Shown: positions 25,566 to 34,130 of the stretch, piece after piece | Position numbering within the stretch: position 1 is the first letter of the stretch | How the letters are laid out: every line of letters begins with the position of its first letter | From: Bacteriovorax sp. | GTDB lineage: Bacteria > Bdellovibrionota > Bacteriovoracia > Bacteriovoracales > Bacteriovoracaceae | Assembly: GCA_014377485.1 (NCBI GenBank) | Contig: JACMPM010000060.1 | Coordinates: 1 to 39,542, forward strand | Length of the DNA stretch: 39,542 nucleotides | Reading direction: 5' to 3' | Made by a program: the position numbers and the translations under genes | The notes under the pieces: generated by a model | What the model was told of the DNA's origin: nothing | The model's database searches: none | The model's input: the letters and a program-made list of their open reading frames with translations, nothing else

Positions 25566-26861
25566 ATGACGACGAATAGCTCTTATCAACTTCTCAATGA
25601 ACTCTCATTTTGTGTCTTTGATCTTGAAACTACCGGCGGAAACCACCTCAACGATAAAATTATTGAAATTGGAATGGTGAAAATTGAAAACTTAAAGATC
25701 GTTGATCAAAAAAGTTTCCTGATCAAACCTGAAATGCATATTCCAGATTTCATCCAAAAACTTACCAGTATAAAAGAATCAGACGTCCACAATGCTCCAT
25801 TAATAGAAGATGTGATCGATGAAATATTAGAGTTCATGGGAGACTCCATTCTTGTGGCCCATAATACATCTTTCGACGTTCCTTTTTTTAATTCAGTACT
25901 TCGCCGCCTCAATAAACCAGAATTAACAAATAAATCTATTTGTACAAATCTGATGACCAAATACATGATTCCTAATCTCTTGAGTTCGAATTTAAATTAC
26001 ATGAGTAAGATTTTTAATCTTAAACATCAAAAAGCTCACCGCGCACTAGATGACACCTTGGCTTCAGCTGAACTTCTTTTGAAGTACCTCACAATTTTTA
26101 TTCACAAGAAAATTCATAAAGTGAACAGTCTTTATTATCCTAAAAATAAATTTGAACTAGATCGTATAAATTATAAAAAAGAAACACCTCTTGATGAGAT
26201 AATTATTCAAATTGAATCGCTAAAAACACCGATGCTCATTACCTTAAAAGGTATTGAAGGCGTCGTTCTTTTTTCTTTCCCTACACTTTCAACTGCTGAA
26301 GAAACAAAATACATAACCCAAAAAATTAAAGAGACCCCTTTTGAAATATTGACTATCAAAATGATTGGACCATTTTTTCAAGGCTTAATAGAGATGTCTT
26401 CCTATTTTTCCAAGCTCAGTGAAGCTCTTCAAAAAGAAACTATTGAAAAGCTGTGCGAATTTCATAAAATCCCTTTTGATGCCGTCAATCTGACCGCGCC
26501 GATTGAATTTAGCCATGATTTTGTCATTATGAATCATCTTATTCCGGAACAATTTGTCATCTATCCTTTGAGATCACTCCATCACAAGATGGAGTTAGTT
26601 TTTAGATACCCAACTCATCAAAATAAACTTGTTCAATATATCAACTCAAAAAGCGCTCGTATTGCGCAAGCAAAATTAAAAAAAGATCATCTCGCTACCG
26701 TGATTCATAACCTCCTGGCAGTCTATCTTCAGCACAGCAAAGATTATCTTCTCATAAATAGAAGTACTCAAAAAATTGCTCCTACGGATTTAAAATCGCC
26801 TCTAGAGGATTTCATTGCTATTAATCCTAATAATTACGATTTCCCTCAGCGCTATCTCTAA
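25566..26861 (+). CDS. DEDDh 3'-5' exonuclease (DnaQ-like) with unknown C-terminal domain
   Basis: 431 aa. Residues about 12-180 form the exonuclease domain of the DNA polymerase III epsilon type: FDLETTG (D19, E21), HNTSFD (D104) and HRALDD (H158, D163), all catalytic residues present. Residues 181-431 match nothing I recognise; in DnaQ-UvrC-like fusions a nuclease follows, but no GIY-YIG motif is obvious. ATG 25566 is chosen over TTG 25521 because AAGGA lies 5 bases ahead; a palindrome resembling an SOS box lies between. It is monocistronic and converges with the kinase-like gene 7 bases away. A repair or proofreading role is likely. Confidence 0.85.
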   Translation: MTTNSSYQLLNELSFCVFDLETTGGNHLNDKIIEIGMVKIENLKIVDQKSFLIKPEMHIPDFIQKLTSIKESDVHNAPLIEDVIDEILEFMGDSILVAHNTSFDVPFFNSVLRRLNKPELTNKSICTNLMTKYMIPNLLSSNLNYMSKIFNLKHQKAHRALDDTLASAELLLKYLTIFIHKKIHKVNSLYYPKNKFELDRINYKKETPLDEIIIQIESLKTPMLITLKGIEGVVLFSFPTLSTAEETKYITQKIKETPFEILTIKMIGPFFQGLIEMSSYFSKLSEALQKETIEKLCEFHKIPFDAVNLTAPIEFSHDFVIMNHLIPEQFVIYPLRSLHHKMELVFRYPTHQNKLVQYINSKSARIAQAKLKKDHLATVIHNLLAVYLQHSKDYLLINRSTQKIAPTDLKSPLEDFIAINPNNYDFPQRYL

Positions 26862-26868
26862 TTTTTTT

Positions 26869-28542
26869 TTATGACCGGTAAATTAGGCGTATTTCTTTTC
26901 TCAGAAAATTGATTTCAAGTTTTTCAAAAACAAGAAGATGTTGAATAAGTTTTGATTGAGCTAATTTCTCTTCATACTCAAAATCATAATCTAGTTTCAT
27001 TACGATTTGATTAGAAAACTCTAAGACTTCACCACTCATGGCATTGATTTGAGTTTGTGTGATTAAGCGTTCGTGGGCGAAGGCAGTCATCAATTCGCTT
27101 AAAATTAAATAAAGTATCATCGACATGATTGACGAATTAATCTGGTGAGAAAAAATCTCAAGCGTTGGAGTGTATTTCATCTCCAAACGTAAATTAGATT
27201 CGATCATTCTAAATCTTAAAAGATTGATGGCCTGATCAAGAGAGTCTCTTATAGAAGGAGCTTGAGCGGCAGATGGAGAGAACTTTGAAAATCCCAAAAA
27301 GATCTCTACTAACTCCTTACATCTCTTGGCGCCGTTTTTCATATCATCTAAATCAATAAGAGCATCGTCTGACCAATCATCTTCCAGCGACAATAATGAG
27401 AGTGCAGCAAGAATTCCGGCAAGTGGATTATTGAGTTCGTGAGCAATAGAACTTGAAATAATTCCCAATTCATCTACAGTTCCAGATCTAGAGTCATTGC
27501 TGGAATTTGTTTTAAGGTCATTAGCATCGCGACTCTCTATAGTGTAAAAAACAAAATAAGATACATCACTAAGACTTATTGGGAATTCAATTCGGTGGAC
27601 TTTATAAAACTGCTGAAAAATTTCCAGGCTTTCCTGATCCTTAAAGCGGAGACATTCTTTAGGAAGAATTCCAATTTTAGCAAAGGATTCATTATAAATT
27701 AGCAAATCTCCCAGATTAGAAATAACGGCCATCGGATAAGGGATCTTTGAAAATATTTTTTTCCAGAAATCAATCTCTCCATCGCTCTTAATCAATTGTT
27801 GATCTTGAATTTGAATAGTTCTCAAAATCATCGTAATAACCAATTCAATACATTCTGCTTGTTCTGTTTCATCGTTAGATTTAAATTTTAAAGTTAAAAA
27901 TAAGTCATTAAATGGAAGATTGAAGATTAACGTATTATCATCAAATATATTTTCTTCATTTAAAAGTTCTTCCGAACAAAAAAGCCCCATACTTTGAAGC
28001 TGGCTATGCTTCTTGGCAAAAGTTTTAAAATGAGTATTCCAATTACTGATTTGATCTTCTCGCAAAAGAAGAATTTCCAGATCCAATAAATTTTCTAAAT
28101 CTTTTCTTTGGTCATTTGAAAGATTGACCAATTCTGCTGAAGTTAACTGATTATTAATAATTTTAATTTTATCGTAAATCCTTTCACTCTCTTTGATCCT
28201 GTATTGAAGGGCTGTTCGTTTTTCGATAATAAATAGTTTTTCTAAAAAAAGAGTGATCTCTTCATAAGAATTTAAATTAACTTTCTCGACAGAGCCAAGA
28301 TCATGATTCTCATTTGAATCTAGAACAAGAATACGATTTTTATATTTGGAAAAAAGACGAAAACTTTTGTTATGGGAAAATATAATAGAAAGATTTTGTT
28401 CGTTCTCTTTTGAGTCTTTTGGCTCTGTCGTATATTTAATTTTCTCGTCAAGCAATGCTCGAACTAAAAGTTCAGTGCGACCTTCCTGAATAAGTCTCTG
28501 GTCGACGATGAAATTAAGTTTGGTTTTTGATTTATTTTTCAC
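26869..28542 (-). CDS. Histidine-kinase-like protein with PAS and HisKA but degenerate ATPase domain
   Basis: 557 aa, no membrane segment. The N-terminal 250 residues are an unassigned alpha/beta region, perhaps a receiver or GAF remnant. A PAS-like domain lies at about 262-340 (PYPMAVISNLGDLLIYNESF). The dimerisation/phosphoacceptor helix follows with H368 in SSIAHELNNPLAG. The C-terminal 125 residues occupy the place of the HATPase domain but show no recognisable N, G1 (DxGxG) or G2 boxes, so autophosphorylation is doubtful. The start is GTG 28542. It is 5 bases after xseA and probably cotranscribed. No response regulator is adjacent. Confidence 0.75.
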   Translation of the reverse strand: MKNKSKTKLNFIVDQRLIQEGRTELLVRALLDEKIKYTTEPKDSKENEQNLSIIFSHNKSFRLFSKYKNRILVLDSNENHDLGSVEKVNLNSYEEITLFLEKLFIIEKRTALQYRIKESERIYDKIKIINNQLTSAELVNLSNDQRKDLENLLDLEILLLREDQISNWNTHFKTFAKKHSQLQSMGLFCSEELLNEENIFDDNTLIFNLPFNDLFLTLKFKSNDETEQAECIELVITMILRTIQIQDQQLIKSDGEIDFWKKIFSKIPYPMAVISNLGDLLIYNESFAKIGILPKECLRFKDQESLEIFQQFYKVHRIEFPISLSDVSYFVFYTIESRDANDLKTNSSNDSRSGTVDELGIISSSIAHELNNPLAGILAALSLLSLEDDWSDDALIDLDDMKNGAKRCKELVEIFLGFSKFSPSAAQAPSIRDSLDQAINLLRFRMIESNLRLEMKYTPTLEIFSHQINSSIMSMILYLILSELMTAFAHERLITQTQINAMSGEVLEFSNQIVMKLDYDFEYEEKLAQSKLIQHLLVFEKLEINFLRKEIRLIYRS

Positions 28543-28547
28543 AAATC

Positions 28548-29837
28548 CTATTCAGCCTTTTTTACTAATCTTTTACCATCGTGAAAATACAAATTCAATT
28601 GAGCACCCTTCGATAATTTGTCGAGATCCACGCTAGAGGCTACGACTCCGCCTTCAAGAGTTTCAACGTAACTATATCCTCTCTCAAGGACATTTTTAGG
28701 ATTTAAAACATTAAGCAGACCGCTTGATTTATCAAGACGATGCTTTAATGTTGCCAATTTTTCTTTTAAGTGAATTTTCAAATCAGTAATACTTTCGTCT
28801 AATCGTTGATAAAATTCATGAATATGAGTCAACTCATTAAGTCTTTTTTGAATATCACAACGATTGAGTCTTTTTTGATAAGTATTAAAAACGCCCAAGA
28901 TAATATTCAAAATAGTATGGGGGTGAGCATATTTAAGCCGGTTGTTCACACGACTGATTTTTATTTCAATGGTGCTTAATAGCCTTCCTTTGAGAGTGCG
29001 CATTTTTTCTTTAATTAATGTTTGCTGATGTGTAATGACTTCGGCAGCAGCGGAAGGAGTCTCCGCTCTTAAATCACAAACAAAATCGGCAATGGAAAAA
29101 TCTACTTCGTGGCCAACGGCACTAATAGTTGGGATCGGACAATTAAATAAATCCCAAGCGAGACCTTCGTCGTTAAATGCCCAAAGATCTTCCAGGCTTC
29201 CTCCACCTCTTGTAAGTACGATAATATCAATCTTTTTAGCAGGCTCGGCGTCTAGAGAATATTTTATTATTTTATGAAGTGAGGCCCGTATTGATCGAGG
29301 GGCATCATCGCCTTGAACTAAAGTAGGAATAACCACAAGGTCCATCCAGATAGATCGACGTTTATAGATATTAATAAAATCTTGAAGAGCAGCTCCACGA
29401 AGGGCGGTAATAATCGCGACTCTTTTAGGAAGCGGTGGAATTATTTTTTTCCGATCGAGATCAAATAGTCCTTCTCCCGCAAGTCGACGTTTAAGTTTTT
29501 CGAATTGCTCTTTTAAGTCACCCACGCCTAATGGAACAATTTTTTTTACAATGACCTGGAAAGTTCCGCGTTTTGGGTAAACATTTATATCGCCAACAAC
29601 TATAACCTTTTCGCCGTCTTTAATTTGTTTAATGAGTGGGTTTCTTAAAGCATCCATTTTAAATAGAGCTGCACTTATAGATGCGTCTTTATCCGAGAGA
29701 GTAAAATACCAATGGCCGGACGAAGAAAGTGAAAGGTTGGTGGTCTCACCAATAATTGTAACGTTGGTGAATTCTGTTTCTAGTAAATTTTTTATTTCAG
29801 AAATGACTTGAGAAACATTTTTACTTTCGAGATCCAT
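28548..29837 (-). CDS. xseA: Exodeoxyribonuclease VII large subunit
   Basis: 429 aa, close to the usual size. It degrades single-stranded DNA together with XseB. The N-terminal OB-fold is visible in VTIIGETTNLSLSSSGHWYFTLSDK, and the catalytic-core blocks VAIITALRGAALQDF, VIVLTRGGGSLEDLWAFNDE and PTISAVGHEVDFSIADFVCDLRAETPSAAAE are those of XseA. A coiled-coil region follows and the C-terminal LNPKNVLERGYSYV block is conserved. AGGA lies 6 bases before ATG 29837. No xseB is present next to it, so the small subunit gene must be elsewhere. A strong terminator separates it from ctp upstream. Confidence 0.96.
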   Translation of the reverse strand: MDLESKNVSQVISEIKNLLETEFTNVTIIGETTNLSLSSSGHWYFTLSDKDASISAALFKMDALRNPLIKQIKDGEKVIVVGDINVYPKRGTFQVIVKKIVPLGVGDLKEQFEKLKRRLAGEGLFDLDRKKIIPPLPKRVAIITALRGAALQDFINIYKRRSIWMDLVVIPTLVQGDDAPRSIRASLHKIIKYSLDAEPAKKIDIIVLTRGGGSLEDLWAFNDEGLAWDLFNCPIPTISAVGHEVDFSIADFVCDLRAETPSAAAEVITHQQTLIKEKMRTLKGRLLSTIEIKISRVNNRLKYAHPHTILNIILGVFNTYQKRLNRCDIQKRLNELTHIHEFYQRLDESITDLKIHLKEKLATLKHRLDKSSGLLNVLNPKNVLERGYSYVETLEGGVVASSVDLDKLSKGAQLNLYFHDGKRLVKKAE

Positions 29838-29853
29838 TCAATTTCCTAAAAAG

Positions 29854-29877
29854 AAAAAGCCGGTTTCCCGGCTTTTT
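29854..29877 (-). terminator. Rho-independent terminator after the ctp gene
   Basis: AAAAAGCCGG and CCGGCTTTTT form a perfect 10-bp stem with a 4-base loop, ending in a T run on either strand. It lies between the ctp stop (29893) and the xseA start (29837), so it ends the ftsE-ftsX-envC-ctp transcript or attenuates readthrough into xseA. Confidence 0.85.
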
Positions 29878-29892
29878 AAAGAAGCTAATCTA

Positions 29893-31317
29893 TTAGAATT
29901 TTAAACTCTTGATCAGTCCAATATTTTTTAAATAATTTATGGCCTGATTTACCTGATAATCATCTTTTGGTGCAATTTTTCTATTGTCATCATCGTCATT
30001 ACTTACAGAGACGACCTCTTTAGTTTTACCTTTTTTCTTCTTTTCTCTCAATTGCTTATAACGCTCAGTTCTTTCGATGCGTTCTCTGAGTTCTGTCTCT
30101 TCGCGAATTTTTCTTTCTTCTTCTGTTTCAATTGTCGCCGTTAAATGATTTTTTAAATCTTTTTCACGAATAAAAGTAGATTCTTTTCTGTTGTTATCAA
30201 CAAACTCTGCTTCCACTTCATCAATAATAACGTCAGGTTTAATTCCCACGGCCTGAATTTTTTTACCACTCGGAGTCATATACTGAGCGATGGTTAACTT
30301 CACTCCGATCTGGTCGTCAATTTTAGCAACTGATTGAACAGAACCTTTTCCAAAAGACTGGGCCCCCATAATGATGGCGCGTTTAGAATCTTGTAATGCA
30401 CCTGAAACAATTTCTGAAGCCGATGCTGTTGACCCATTAATCAAAACAACCACAGGAACATCTAGTTCTTTATGTCCTGATTTTTTTACATAACGAATTT
30501 CTTTATTTTTAGGATCACGACCTTCAGTTGATACGACAATTCCATCTTTTAAGAAAATAGAAGATACATCAACAGCTTCATCTAATAATCCACCTGGATT
30601 AGATCTAAGATCTAAAACAATTCCTTTCAGACCTGCTTTATCCTTAATTTGAGTTCTTATTTTCATAATGGCTTCAATAATATATTCTGCTGATTTTTTT
30701 TGAAATTGAGTTAAGCGGATATAAGCATAATTGTCGTTAAGCAATTCAGACTTGACTGGTTTTAAATAAACGATCTCTCTAGTAAGTTCGAAATTCTTAA
30801 CTCCATCAAAACCTTCGCGTGCAATTCCCAAAATAATTTTGGTTTTAGTTTTTCCTCGAAGATGGTCAATCGCCTGCTCTAGAGAAACACCAACCATTGA
30901 TTCATGATTGATCTCAACGATCTTGTCCCCTGGCTTAATCCCCGCTTTATAAGCCGGAGAATCCTCGATAGGAGTGATGATTACTAGTAAACCATCCTTC
31001 TGTGTTACTTCGATCCCAAGACCGCCAAACTCACCAGAAGTCTCTTCCTGCATTTTTGCGAAAATGTCGCGGTCTAAAAATGCTGAATGAGGATCCAGTG
31101 TGTTCATCATTCCATTCATAGCGCCTTCGATTAGTTTTTCTGTATCAACTTCCCTGTAGTATTGGGATTCGATAAGGTAAAGAACTTTGTTAAAAAGTTC
31201 TAACTTTTCATAGCGTGATTTTTTAGCTGCTTCCGAATTGGGTTCTGCTGCGAGAGCACTTGATAGTGGTTGAACAAACGATGCCAATAGCAAGAGACTC
31301 AAAAGTCCTCTTTTCAT
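29893..31317 (-). CDS. S41 family C-terminal processing protease with PDZ domain
   Basis: 474 aa with a signal peptide (to about residue 23), periplasmic. It follows the CtpA/CtpB layout: N-terminal cap helices, PDZ domain (about 95-165, FGGLGIEVTQKDGLLVI), then the S41 core with SNPGGLLDEAVDV, nucleophile S299 in GSTASASEI and K324 in SFGKG (Q328 nearby). Members trim proteins from the C-terminus and in several bacteria control cell-wall hydrolases. A Lys/Glu-rich tail follows (about 385-445). GGAG precedes the ATG. It lies 27 bases after the envC-like gene, as in many proteobacteria, so a joint role in division-wall control is likely. Confidence 0.93.
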   Translation of the reverse strand: MKRGLLSLLLLASFVQPLSSALAAEPNSEAAKKSRYEKLELFNKVLYLIESQYYREVDTEKLIEGAMNGMMNTLDPHSAFLDRDIFAKMQEETSGEFGGLGIEVTQKDGLLVIITPIEDSPAYKAGIKPGDKIVEINHESMVGVSLEQAIDHLRGKTKTKIILGIAREGFDGVKNFELTREIVYLKPVKSELLNDNYAYIRLTQFQKKSAEYIIEAIMKIRTQIKDKAGLKGIVLDLRSNPGGLLDEAVDVSSIFLKDGIVVSTEGRDPKNKEIRYVKKSGHKELDVPVVVLINGSTASASEIVSGALQDSKRAIIMGAQSFGKGSVQSVAKIDDQIGVKLTIAQYMTPSGKKIQAVGIKPDVIIDEVEAEFVDNNRKESTFIREKDLKNHLTATIETEEERKIREETELRERIERTERYKQLREKKKKGKTKEVVSVSNDDDDNRKIAPKDDYQVNQAINYLKNIGLIKSLKF

Positions 31318-31344
31318 TAATCTACTCCTTCCTTAGGATAGATG

Positions 31345-32481
31345 CTATTTAGATGAATTACGTGCGAGTGTTTTTTTATCTAAAAGCAAATATGTATTTT
31401 GTGCTAAATTATTTTTTCTTACTTCAAAGTAAATTTTCCCATCCCCTAATCCGTTTTGTGAACGAGGATTTGTATAACCAACTAATTGGTCGGCCTTAAT
31501 TGGATCGCCATTTTTCACGTTATAATCAAATTGTCCCAATAAAACAGTCCGTGTATCGTTTCCATGATCAATCATTAATACATTTCCGTAACTCGCCAGG
31601 CTTCCAGTATAAACAACTTTACCGGCCTTTGGGGCTCGAACTTCATTTTTTCCCTGAAAATTAAATGTTACACCTTTTTTCTGATAATCAATTCCTTGAT
31701 ACAACGAAATCGGTGGAAAGAAATCGGCTCCTGCAACAGAGAGAGTCGATGCAGTATTTGATCCTGCAGCTTGTTGAGAAGGAATTTTAATTTCTTCTGT
31801 AATTTGCACTGGTAGAAGTTTTTCTCTCAATTGGCTTTTATGAAGAGATTCTCTTTCCATCGCCATTTTATTTTTCATATCATCAAAATGATTTTGAGCA
31901 TCTGATTTCTTTATGTTTTCAGATTCAATATTGGCGTGAAGATCTTTCTTTCTCTGCTCTAGTTCACTCATCATTGAAAGAAGTGCTTTTTCCGTTTTCA
32001 TTGAGTCTTCAAGCCTTAGGTAGAGCCTTTCAACATCATCTAAAACTGCTTTGTTAGTTTTCAACATCCCGTCAAGATCTTGAAGTCTTCTTTGAAGATT
32101 TTCGACCAGGATTTTTCGAGACAACAAATCCGATGAACTTTCGGCCTTCTCTAATTTATTTAAGAGAACTCCCATTAAGATCATTTTGGTTTCATTGAAA
32201 TTTTTTTTAAGATTTTGATTGTCGAGGTCAGCATTTTTGCGGGCACTGCTCAAGTTTTCTTCAATTTTCGCTCTTTCGTCGGCCAGGCGAAGATATTTTT
32301 TATTTTGAACACCGAGATTCATTTCAACGTTACCAACTTCTCGACTCATTTCTTGAATCATTTTATTTTGGCCAAGAAGTTTTTTCTTCATATCGAAGAC
32401 ATTTAATCTATCCCCGCTTTCAACTGCAGCTGAAAGTACGACTGGAAATATATATAAAAGAATAAAGGTTTTAAAATTCAT
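31345..32481 (-). CDS. envC: EnvC-like murein hydrolase activator (degenerate M23/LytM domain)
   Basis: 378 aa, signal peptide to about 20. Residues 25-215 are a long coiled coil (Glu/Lys/Leu-rich heptads), and residues about 255-370 a LytM domain (FQGKNEVRAPKAGKVVYTGSL, GNVLMIDHG). The zinc ligands of active M23 endopeptidases are altered: the HxGxD position reads YQGIDY and the final HxH position reads IYFEV. It is therefore probably catalytically dead, as in EnvC, which activates amidases under FtsEX control. It lies 6 bases after ftsX and before ctp, the expected order. Gene name is by analogy. Confidence 0.87.
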   Translation of the reverse strand: MNFKTFILLYIFPVVLSAAVESGDRLNVFDMKKKLLGQNKMIQEMSREVGNVEMNLGVQNKKYLRLADERAKIEENLSSARKNADLDNQNLKKNFNETKMILMGVLLNKLEKAESSSDLLSRKILVENLQRRLQDLDGMLKTNKAVLDDVERLYLRLEDSMKTEKALLSMMSELEQRKKDLHANIESENIKKSDAQNHFDDMKNKMAMERESLHKSQLREKLLPVQITEEIKIPSQQAAGSNTASTLSVAGADFFPPISLYQGIDYQKKGVTFNFQGKNEVRAPKAGKVVYTGSLASYGNVLMIDHGNDTRTVLLGQFDYNVKNGDPIKADQLVGYTNPRSQNGLGDGKIYFEVRKNNLAQNTYLLLDKKTLARNSSK

Positions 32482-32487
32482 AAAATT

Positions 32488-33282
32488 TTAATGATTCTCC
32501 CATTGATACTTTTTACTGTGAAGGAGAATTCCAACTACGAAAATCATAAGCGCAACTGACAAGTTTAGAATTTGAGGCATTCCTAAAACAAATGTAGTTG
32601 CCACAGATAAAACAAAAATAAGACTTAATCCAAAGCTGGCCATTTTAACGCCCACTTTTCTTTTTCTTTGGTAACTTTCAAGTAGGTATGATGCCTCGGC
32701 GATTTTTACTCGCACTGACAAAAGAGAAATCATCCAAAAAACTAAAATGATAAAAAGATAAAGTGAGTAACCCCATGTTTTAATCGCTCCAATGAATTGG
32801 TTGCGCTTATCCAGGGACTGATCATTTAACTTAATAGCACCAAGAGTGATATTTCCTTCCCCAACTAAGTGAGACAGATAATCGCGAATCAGGTCTTGAG
32901 CACGAGGCTTAAGATCTTTGGTGTAAATTACTTTCAGACCAGCGTAATTTAAATCCAATGTCGTTTGGTTAAGGCTAACTTGAAGTGAGCCGAGTATGCC
33001 TTTAACTTCATCTTTAATTTGAGCTTCAGATAAAACTTCTACTTTGTATACGCCGGGAAGCACTGCCATTTGGCGAGCTACGTTTTGATAAGATTCTGTA
33101 GATGCAATCAAACCGTAAAAATATGAACCCGCCTTGTTTTCTGGAATCATCTTCAAGAACTGCTCTTCCAGGAAAGCTTTTTGGCCGAGAGAGCAAACCA
33201 TCAAAATAGAAAAGAATAAAAGGAAAAATCCTCTTAGCGGTGATTTGAAAAGTATTTTAAAAAACTGAATTAGATAAAACAT
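32488..33282 (-). CDS. ftsX: Cell division protein FtsX (ABC permease-like)
   Basis: 264 aa. One N-terminal helix (about 17-34), a periplasmic domain (about 35-165, containing the PGVYKVEVLSEAQ block seen in FtsX), then three further helices (about 168-188, 212-234, 237-256): the four-helix FtsX topology. With FtsE it moves a signal across the inner membrane to the EnvC-type activator at the septum. The sequence is divergent and assignment relies largely on topology and position. It overlaps ftsE by 13 bases and is followed by the envC-like gene after 6 bases. Confidence 0.87.
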   Translation of the reverse strand: MFYLIQFFKILFKSPLRGFFLLFFSILMVCSLGQKAFLEEQFLKMIPENKAGSYFYGLIASTESYQNVARQMAVLPGVYKVEVLSEAQIKDEVKGILGSLQVSLNQTTLDLNYAGLKVIYTKDLKPRAQDLIRDYLSHLVGEGNITLGAIKLNDQSLDKRNQFIGAIKTWGYSLYLFIILVFWMISLLSVRVKIAEASYLLESYQRKRKVGVKMASFGLSLIFVLSVATTFVLGMPQILNLSVALMIFVVGILLHSKKYQWENH

Positions 33283-33989
33283 GCATGCCCCGAGTACACT
33301 AAACGTCCGTTGTCTAAATGAATAATTCGGCCTGTGAAACTCTTACAAAGTTCCTTATTGTGTGTAGCCCACACTACCGTCAAACCTCGTTTGGCGTTGT
33401 AGAGATTAAATACTTCAAATAAACGTCTAGCATTTTCGGTGTCGAGAGAACTGGTAGGTTCATCAGCGATCAATATATCAGGTCTTGTTAAAAGCGAGCG
33501 AACGATTGCAACTTTTTGTTGAAGTCCGCCATTGGCCTGGTTAATTTTAAGGTGAAGTCTGTCTTTAATTCCAAGAATTCTTGTAAGCTCATGCATGTCT
33601 TGAATGAACTCAGCTTTGTCTTTGTAGATTGAAGAGTCATAAGCGAACATTAAATTTTCTTCGCAAGTATATTTTCCCATCAAGCGTAAATCTTGAAAGA
33701 CGTTTGAAATATAAAGATTTTTTTTGCCTGAAAAGAAATTGGGACGAATGATTTTTCCAGATGTTGGCTCTTGCATTCCAGACAATAATTTTAGAAGGGT
33801 TGTCTTTCCGGCACCTGAAGCGCCAGTGACAAAAATAATTTCTCCGCGTTCAACTGTAAGCTGAATATTTTTGAGTGCGCGAATTTCGTTGAATTCAACT
33901 GAGACATCTTCGCAATAAAAAATAGGTCCAGTCGGCCCAAGAGGACCTTTACTATTTTTTTTATTAAGCGAGCCAGCTTGATTTAACAT
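33270..33989 (-). CDS. ftsE: Cell division ATP-binding protein FtsE
   Basis: 239 aa from ATG 33989 (a start at 34025 is also open, adding 12 residues; neither has an ideal ribosome binding site). ABC ATPase with Walker A GASGAGKTT, Q-loop VFQDLRLMGKYT, Walker B ILIADEPTSSLD and H-loop ATHN. The signature reads ANGGLQQKV where most ABC proteins have LSGGQ, so the signature serine is an asparagine. It drives FtsX. The first 20 residues are a Gly/Pro/Asn-rich extension before the fold. The 105-base gap to the HD gene carries two small inverted repeats but no clear promoter. Confidence 0.93.
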   Translation of the reverse strand: MLNQAGSLNKKNSKGPLGPTGPIFYCEDVSVEFNEIRALKNIQLTVERGEIIFVTGASGAGKTTLLKLLSGMQEPTSGKIIRPNFFSGKKNLYISNVFQDLRLMGKYTCEENLMFAYDSSIYKDKAEFIQDMHELTRILGIKDRLHLKINQANGGLQQKVAIVRSLLTRPDILIADEPTSSLDTENARRLFEVFNLYNAKRGLTVVWATHNKELCKSFTGRIIHLDNGRLVYSGHACFI

Positions 33990-34130
33990 AATGACTATAT
34001 CTCCAAAGTCTAATAAACAGATCATCCTGATCTATTCCGGGAGTAACCCAACTCAAATTTTAGCTTAAATTTGGATTTTTAGGTAGGGTTTCTCTATATC
34101 TGAGAAAATTATTCAGGTTATCCCAAATTC

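Noticed and set aside
31419-31432. TTACTT-CA-AAGTAA palindrome
   Set aside because: It lies inside the envC-like coding region, and its spacing does not fit the TTACN3GTAA LexA box, so it is probably chance.
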